Source of the DNA: Verrucomicrobiota bacterium
Lineage (GTDB): Bacteria > Verrucomicrobiota > Verrucomicrobiae > Chthoniobacterales > UBA10450
Direction of reading: 5' to 3'
DNA: 9,878 nt
Assembly: GCA_005887855.1 (NCBI GenBank)
Contig: VBQB01000153.1
Coordinates: 1-9,878, forward strand
Part shown: positions 6,277-9,878 of the stretch, in pieces
Position numbering within the stretch: the stretch's first letter is position 1
Layout of the letters: each line of letters opens with the position of its first letter
The notes under the pieces: generated by a model
What the model saw: the letters and a program-made list of their open reading frames with translations, nothing else
Told to the model about the DNA's origin: nothing
The model's database searches: none
Translations under genes and position numbers: made by a program

Positions 6277-6944
6277 GTCTTCAAGATTGTTACGACGACG
6301 GTGGCGGCAAGGCCGACGCTTAGGAACGTCCAGTATTGCCAGCGGTGCTTCATCGCTTCGCCGCCGCCCGCGACCGAAACAGCTGCTTTGCCCGCGGTGC
6401 CGATATAAACATAAAGGAAAGTGCCGGGCATCATGCCGATCCAACTCGCCAGCACGTAAGGCCAGAATTTCACCGCTGTTAGTCCATAAAAGTAATTGCT
6501 CAGATTAAATGGAATCACGGGACTGAGCCGGAGCAGAAATATGAGCTTCGCGCCTTGTTGGCCGATCGCGTTGTCAATCCTTTGAAACTTGGTGTTCCTT
6601 CTTGCCATCGCTTCGATCTTGTCGCGGGCGACGAAACGGGCGACGAGAAATGCCAACGTCGCACCGAGTGTCGCCCCGCCGGAAACGGCGAGAAAACCTT
6701 TCCATAAACCAAACGCGAATCCGGCTCCGATAGTCAGGATCGCTCCGGGTGCCAGCAAGACGGTGGCAGCGGCATAAACGGCGATGAAAATGAAGATGCC
6801 GGCAAGGCCCATTTGGCCGACCCAGTCGTTGAAGCTTTTCAACCACTGCTGGACGGGAAGAAATTTCATCGCGAGGAAAAGCGCGATCACAATCACGGTC
6901 AACGCAATGAGCCGGGCGACTGCACCTTTTTTCTCGTTCCTCAT
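6273..6944 (-). CDS. TVP38/TMEM64 (VTT/DedA-like) membrane protein
   Basis: A 223-residue integral membrane protein of the SNARE-associated/VTT domain family. Hydrophobic segments lie at about residues 11-27, 47-66, 68-105 (two re-entrant or membrane pieces), 135-150, 160-185 and 203-221. Family motifs are LTIGAGFAFGLWKGF, GATLGATLAFLVAR, RLSPVIPFNLSNYFYGLT and GMMPGTFLYVYIG. Family members are linked to lipid scrambling or membrane homeostasis and are often found fused to, or next to, MerA/Lpd-like flavoproteins. Here the gene is joined to flavoprotein genes on both sides by ATGA overlaps (6944-6941 and 6276-6273), indicating strict co-expression. A transport role for arsenic compounds has been suggested by this type of context but is not shown by the sequence. 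Confidence 0.9.
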   Translation of the reverse strand: MRNEKKGAVARLIALTVIVIALFLAMKFLPVQQWLKSFNDWVGQMGLAGIFIFIAVYAAATVLLAPGAILTIGAGFAFGLWKGFLAVSGGATLGATLAFLVARFVARDKIEAMARRNTKFQRIDNAIGQQGAKLIFLLRLSPVIPFNLSNYFYGLTAVKFWPYVLASWIGMMPGTFLYVYIGTAGKAAVSVAGGGEAMKHRWQYWTFLSVGLAATVVVTILKT

Positions 6945-8395
6945 CGCCGCGTGCGCTTGTAGAGCCAGGTAAAGACTTTTTTGGCACGCGGTGTAAGTCG
7001 CGTTCTGTTGTATTTGTCGCCGGTTTTGCGAGCGAGCTCGGCAAATGTCGGATAAGCGTGGATTGTCGAAGCAATCGTACCGAGACCGATTCCAGCTTTC
7101 ATCGCCAACACAAACTCGTGTATGAGATCGCCCGCACGCGCTCCAACGATTGTGACACCGAGAATTTTATCGGAATCTTTTGCGGTCAAAACTCTGGCAA
7201 AGCCAATTTCTTCGCTCTCCACGACTGCGCGGTCGACTTCCTCGAGCGGGACAACGAATAGGTCGTATGCAATATTCGATTTTTGTGCCTCCCTCTCGCC
7301 GAAGCCAACGTGTGCAATTTCCGGATCAGTGTAAGTGACCCACGGTAGCACCGCGGTTTCGGTTTTCTGGCGCAGCAACTGGAGCGGCATTAAAATATTG
7401 CGAACGACAACCCGCGCGTGGGCATCCGCCAGGTGCGTGAATTGAAACGAGCCGGCGATGTCGCCCGCCGCGTAGATGTGTGGCTGCGAAGTCTGTAAAT
7501 ACTCGTTCACGATGAGGCCGCGCTTGTTGAACCGCACGCCGGCTGCGTCGAGGTTTAACTTGTCGATGTTGGGAATGCGCCCAGCTGCGACAAGCAATGC
7601 CTCTCCGTTGAGCTGAAAACCAGATCCGTCTTTGTGTAGACAATCAAGGCGCATACTATTGCCGTGGCGCGCGGCACTCTTGGCTTCGGCGTCGAACTCG
7701 ATTCGAACATCTTCGCGCTCCAGTTGGCGTTGCAGAACTTCCGCGACATCGCTGTCTTCTCTCGGCAGCAACTGAGATGCGCGTTGCAGGATCGTCACTT
7801 TCACACCGAGTCGTGCAAGCACCTGACCCAGCTCACAGCCGATCGGCCCGCCGCCCAGCACGATCATCCTTTCGGGCTTTTCTTTTAGCTCATCGAATAT
7901 AGTTTCGTTCGTGAAAAACGGGATATGATCGATGCCTTCGATTTGGGGAATCGCGGCGTGGCTGCCCGTGGCGATGACGAAATTTCTCGCGCGAAGTCGT
8001 TGGCCATCGACTTCGATTTCGTGCGGTGAGACAAAATGCGCTTCGCCGCGGAAAACATCGACACCCAGCGATTTGAACCGCTCTTGCGAATCGTTCGGCG
8101 CGATTTTCGCGCGTCGCGCACGCATTCGCTCAAAGACTTTTTCGAAGATGAACCGCGGCTCTTGTCGATCTAATCCCCATTTTTCGGATTCGCGAATCTG
8201 CTGAATTAATCGCGCCGACGAAATCAGCGCCTTGCTCGGCACGCAGCCGAAGTTCAGGCAATCGCCGCCCATCTTATTGCGTTCGATCAGCGCAACGCAT
8301 CCGCCAAGAGCGGCGGTTCCGGCCGCGGTCACCAAACCAGCGGTCCCGGCACCGATTACGGCAACGTTATAACGTTTTTGATCTATCGCATTCAT
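6941..8395 (-). CDS. MerA/Lpd-like FAD-dependent oxidoreductase, first gene of the arsenic unit
   Basis: A 484-residue flavoprotein of the pyridine nucleotide-disulfide oxidoreductase class. It has FAD motif VIGAGTAG (13-20), redox pair C46/C51 in GGDCLNFGCVPSK, NAD(P) motif IVLGGGPIGCELGQVLARLG at 178-197, and second FAD motif AAGDIAG near residue 315. The C-terminal domain has HAYPTFAE (446-453): Tyr448 replaces the catalytic His of dihydrolipoamide dehydrogenase, as in mercuric reductase. It nevertheless lacks both the N-terminal NmerA heavy-metal domain and the C-terminal vicinal cysteine pair that MerA uses to take up Hg(II). True mercuric reductase activity is therefore unlikely, although automatic annotation may call it that. 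The basic C-terminus (KRTRR) is unremarkable. The start ATG at 8395 is immediately before the Rossmann strand; no clear Shine-Dalgarno is seen. Its stop overlaps the TVP38 start as ATGA. Confidence 0.88.
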   Translation of the reverse strand: MNAIDQKRYNVAVIGAGTAGLVTAAGTAALGGCVALIERNKMGGDCLNFGCVPSKALISSARLIQQIRESEKWGLDRQEPRFIFEKVFERMRARRAKIAPNDSQERFKSLGVDVFRGEAHFVSPHEIEVDGQRLRARNFVIATGSHAAIPQIEGIDHIPFFTNETIFDELKEKPERMIVLGGGPIGCELGQVLARLGVKVTILQRASQLLPREDSDVAEVLQRQLEREDVRIEFDAEAKSAARHGNSMRLDCLHKDGSGFQLNGEALLVAAGRIPNIDKLNLDAAGVRFNKRGLIVNEYLQTSQPHIYAAGDIAGSFQFTHLADAHARVVVRNILMPLQLLRQKTETAVLPWVTYTDPEIAHVGFGEREAQKSNIAYDLFVVPLEEVDRAVVESEEIGFARVLTAKDSDKILGVTIVGARAGDLIHEFVLAMKAGIGLGTIASTIHAYPTFAELARKTGDKYNRTRLTPRAKKVFTWLYKRTRR

Positions 8396-8523
8396 CGAGC
8401 TGAAGATCGGAGAACTCAGAGAAGGATGCTATTCCAGCGCTGCCGGAACTGTCCATAATCGCTGCGCGCAAACGCATTCTTGAAATGGTTGCCCATTGAT
8501 GATCGCCGGTTGACCTTGGCTGC
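8396..8523. promoter_or_regulatory. Divergent spacer; expected promoter region of the arsenic unit
   Basis: These 128 bases separate the first gene of the five-gene minus-strand unit from the divergent DoxX-like gene and must hold the main promoter(s). I find no convincing -35/-10 pair on either strand. An imperfect inverted repeat, TTCCAGC-GCT-GCCGGAA (8432-8448, 6 of 7 pairs in each arm), lies 37 bases before the reductase start and is a weak operator candidate. It does not resemble the palindrome upstream of arsM. Confidence 0.35.
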
Positions 8524-8916
8524 ATGCTGTGGGTTCGGACGTTTCTGACGGAGTTGCATGCATGGCAATGGCTCGGGATTTTCGTGGCCCGATTAACAGT
8601 CGGTTCACTGTTCTTTCTTTCCGGGCGGGGCAAGCTTTTTGTCCCTGAACGCCGGGAACAAATGCGGCAAACGTTGCTGGAGGCGCGCGTTCCGTTTCCC
8701 GAGTTCAATGCCTTTTTCGTTTCAACAGTGGAGTTTGTGTTCGGTTCGCTTCTCTTGGTTGGGCTGGCAACGCCTCTCGCCTGCCTGATGCTCGGCGGCG
8801 TGATGATTTTGTATCTACCCGAGGTGCTTTGTTTGGTGATTCTTGCGTGGCTTTTTCTCTCCGGCCCGGGCTGGTTCAGCGTCGATCATTTGATTCTGTC
8901 TCGAATCCGCCTCTAG
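8524..8916 (+). CDS. Short DoxX-like membrane protein
   Basis: A 130-residue membrane protein. Residues 17-36 (LGIFVARLTVGSLFFLSGRG) followed by KLF match the first DoxX helix. Residues 65-85 (FFVSTVEFVFGSLLLVGLATP) match the second, with the characteristic glutamate. The C-terminus (VILAWLFLSGPGWFSVDHLI) matches the last helix and its GPGxxSxD signature. DoxX-family proteins are four-helix membrane proteins linked to quinone- or thiol-related redox functions, and most have no proven role. Between the second/third-helix region (LACLMLGGVMILYL) and the final PEVLCLVIL helix the usual loop of roughly 25-30 residues is missing, so this copy is compact. An in-frame TGA at 8500 rules out an earlier start; no Shine-Dalgarno was seen. 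It is divergent from the arsenic unit. Confidence 0.72.
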   Translation: MLWVRTFLTELHAWQWLGIFVARLTVGSLFFLSGRGKLFVPERREQMRQTLLEARVPFPEFNAFFVSTVEFVFGSLLLVGLATPLACLMLGGVMILYLPEVLCLVILAWLFLSGPGWFSVDHLILSRIRL

Positions 8917-8980
8917 CGCGCGGCGGTTACGGACGACAACGATCGCGGCTCGCACAGTCGCGAATTGCGACAAGTCCTGC

Positions 8981-9703
8981 TCATTCAAAGAATGCCTCTT
9001 TATTGGGGCGTAGATCGATTTCCAAGCTCCATGCGCTTCGGTCTTGTTGGATGAGATGCCAGTAGGCATCGGCGATCGCGTCGGGCTGGAGCAGGGGATC
9101 TTTCGCAGAAGGCTTGTAAGTTTTGCGCACCTTCCGTGTGTCGATCACGCCATCGATGATGACATGCGCCACGTGAATGCCTTTCGACCATAGCTCGACT
9201 GCGAGGGATTGGGCCAGGCCGCGCACAGCGAACTTTGCGCTGCTGAATGCAACCGCGCCGCCGCGCCCGCGTACAGAGGAGGTCGCGCCCGTAAAAATTA
9301 TCGCGCCAACGTGCCGCTTGAGCATGTCGGGCAGGGCTTCGCGGGCGCAAAGGAACGCGCCGAAGACGGCCGTGCGCCAGGAGCGCTCGAATTCCTCCGG
9401 GGATGTCTTTTCCAAGTGCCCGCCGAGTGAACCGCTGGCGTGCGCGATGAGAATTTCCACTGGGCCGAGCTTGTCTCGCACTTTACGAAATCCAGCTGCG
9501 ACTTGTTTCGCATCGGAGATGTCGGTCGGAACAGCCAGCAGCTCAGGTCCGAGCTCAGCGGCCAGTTTACCGATAAACGACGGCGAACGGGCGAACATCC
9601 CTACGCGACAGCCTTCCTGCGCTAGCTTCTTTACCAGCGAGGCTCCGAGTCCCGGGCCGACTCCGGCGACAATCGCAACACGTCTAGGGGACTTGTCGGT
9701 CAT
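8981..9703 (-). CDS. Atypical short-chain dehydrogenase/reductase (SDR) with Phe in place of catalytic Tyr
   Basis: A 240-residue Rossmann-fold protein of the classical SDR type. The cofactor-binding loop is GVGPGLG (14-20), D61 marks the adenine-binding strand, and IAHASGS (86-92) replaces the usual NNAG. The catalytic YxxxK is FSSAK, with F153 and K157. The Asn of the tetrad is replaced (TAVFGAF, about 111-117), and the serine position is occupied by GATSS (139-143). The C-terminal stretch HVAHVIIDGVIDT and the ending WSLEIDLRPNKE are familiar from an uncharacterised SDR subgroup that shares the Phe, so the change looks family-wide rather than a mutation in this copy. Ordinary Tyr-dependent hydride-transfer chemistry is doubtful, and the substrate is unknown. 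It is convergent with the DoxX gene (64-base gap). ATG at 9703 immediately precedes the nucleotide-binding strand. Confidence 0.85.
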   Translation of the reverse strand: MTDKSPRRVAIVAGVGPGLGASLVKKLAQEGCRVGMFARSPSFIGKLAAELGPELLAVPTDISDAKQVAAGFRKVRDKLGPVEILIAHASGSLGGHLEKTSPEEFERSWRTAVFGAFLCAREALPDMLKRHVGAIIFTGATSSVRGRGGAVAFSSAKFAVRGLAQSLAVELWSKGIHVAHVIIDGVIDTRKVRKTYKPSAKDPLLQPDAIADAYWHLIQQDRSAWSLEIDLRPNKEAFFE

Positions 9704-9718
9704 ACTATCTAGTGTTTC

Positions 9719-9728
9719 TCACGCGTGA
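9719..9728. promoter_or_regulatory. 10-bp perfect palindrome between divergent genes
   Basis: TCACGCGTGA lies 16 bases before the SDR start codon, in the 75-base divergent spacer (9704-9778). Its position could suit an operator for either flanking gene. The rest of the spacer contains GGGCG-CA-CGCCC (9764-9775), a small GC-rich hairpin just before the next start. Neither site is long enough to be firm. Confidence 0.22.
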
Positions 9729-9778
9729 TGAGGTTCAGTCGTGGCCGTTTGTCGGGCAAGCGGGGCGCACGCCCTACA

Positions 9779-9878
9779 ATGATCATGACGCAATTACTCG
9801 GCGAGCTTTTCCCCTGGTTGCGGCTCGCGGTCGGGCTCTTCGCCGCTTGGCAAACGCCAGGGGCGTTGCTCACGAAAC
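9779..9878 (+). CDS. N-terminal start of an unidentified gene (partial, runs off the window)
   Basis: An open frame begins at ATG 9779 (a second ATG lies at 9785) and continues for 33 codons to the window edge. It starts MIMTQLLGELFPWLRLAVGL and continues into FAAWQTPGALLTK. The hydrophobic stretch at residues 11-24 suggests a membrane segment or signal anchor. I do not recognise the family, and no Shine-Dalgarno precedes it. It is divergent from the SDR gene. Confidence 0.4.
   Translation, partial: MIMTQLLGELFPWLRLAVGLFAAWQTPGALLTK

Noticed and set aside
6277..6444. A longer N-terminus (56 more codons) for the second flavoprotein gene, starting at 6444
   Set aside because: The extra part is arginine-rich shadow sequence of the TVP38 gene. 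The FAD motif begins right after the ATG at 6276, which also forms an ATGA overlap with the TVP38 stop.
6574..7074. A 166-codon open frame on the - strand across the TVP38 start
   Set aside because: It overlaps two well-supported genes in another frame and is low-complexity and arginine/serine-rich.
6941..8395. Assignment as true mercuric reductase (merA)
   Set aside because: It has no NmerA domain and no C-terminal vicinal cysteines, and no other mer genes are nearby.
8957..8971. GTCGC-GAATT-GCGAC hairpin between the convergent DoxX and SDR genes as a terminator
   Set aside because: The stem is only 5 bp with no T-run, so it is too weak to list as a feature.
9177..9728. A 183-codon + strand frame opposite the SDR gene
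   Set aside because: The SDR motifs on the - strand are clear; this frame is Ser/Pro/Ala-rich antisense translation without any domain.

Overview
The window looks like a chromosomal segment from a free-living aerobic bacterium of moderate G+C. My best guess is Verrucomicrobiota (a soil Chthoniobacterales-type lineage). That rests on the protein style, the weak Shine-Dalgarno sites and the kind of intergenic hairpin repeats, not on any search, and it is an inference only.

Left part (1-2641, + strand). The last codons of what is probably sdhA overlap sdhB (succinate dehydrogenase/fumarate reductase iron-sulfur subunit, the form seen in mycobacterial Sdh1) by ATGA. An 18-bp hairpin sits over the sdhB stop codon. 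A small TPR-like protein follows, then a structured intergenic element (1395-1482), then a two-gene unit of a SAM-dependent methyltransferase and a YciI-type protein.

Central part (2686-8395, - strand) is the most notable region: a compact five-gene arsenic unit. In transcription order it encodes a MerA/Lpd-like flavoprotein, a TVP38/TMEM64 membrane protein, a second flavoprotein disulfide reductase, an ArsM-type arsenite methyltransferase with a cysteine-rich tail, and the radical SAM protein ArsS. The first three genes are joined by two ATGA overlaps; arsM and arsS are 12 bp apart. ArsM plus ArsS are the known core of arsenosugar (dimethylarsinoyl riboside) synthesis: ArsM makes methylated arsenic and ArsS adds a 5'-deoxyadenosyl group. 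The two reductases and the membrane protein may supply reducing power and transport or membrane functions, but this is inferred from linkage. A 20-bp near-perfect palindrome lies in the only sizeable gap of the unit, just upstream of arsM, and may be an operator. No arsR, arsenate reductase, arsenite pump or glycosyltransferase is present in the window.

Right part (8396-9878). A 128-bp divergent spacer separates the arsenic unit from a short DoxX-like membrane protein (+). Convergent to that is an atypical short-chain dehydrogenase (-) with Phe in place of the catalytic Tyr. The window ends in the first codons of an unidentified + strand gene. No rRNA, tRNA, CRISPR array or transposase was seen, and no gene-free stretch exceeds 300 bases.
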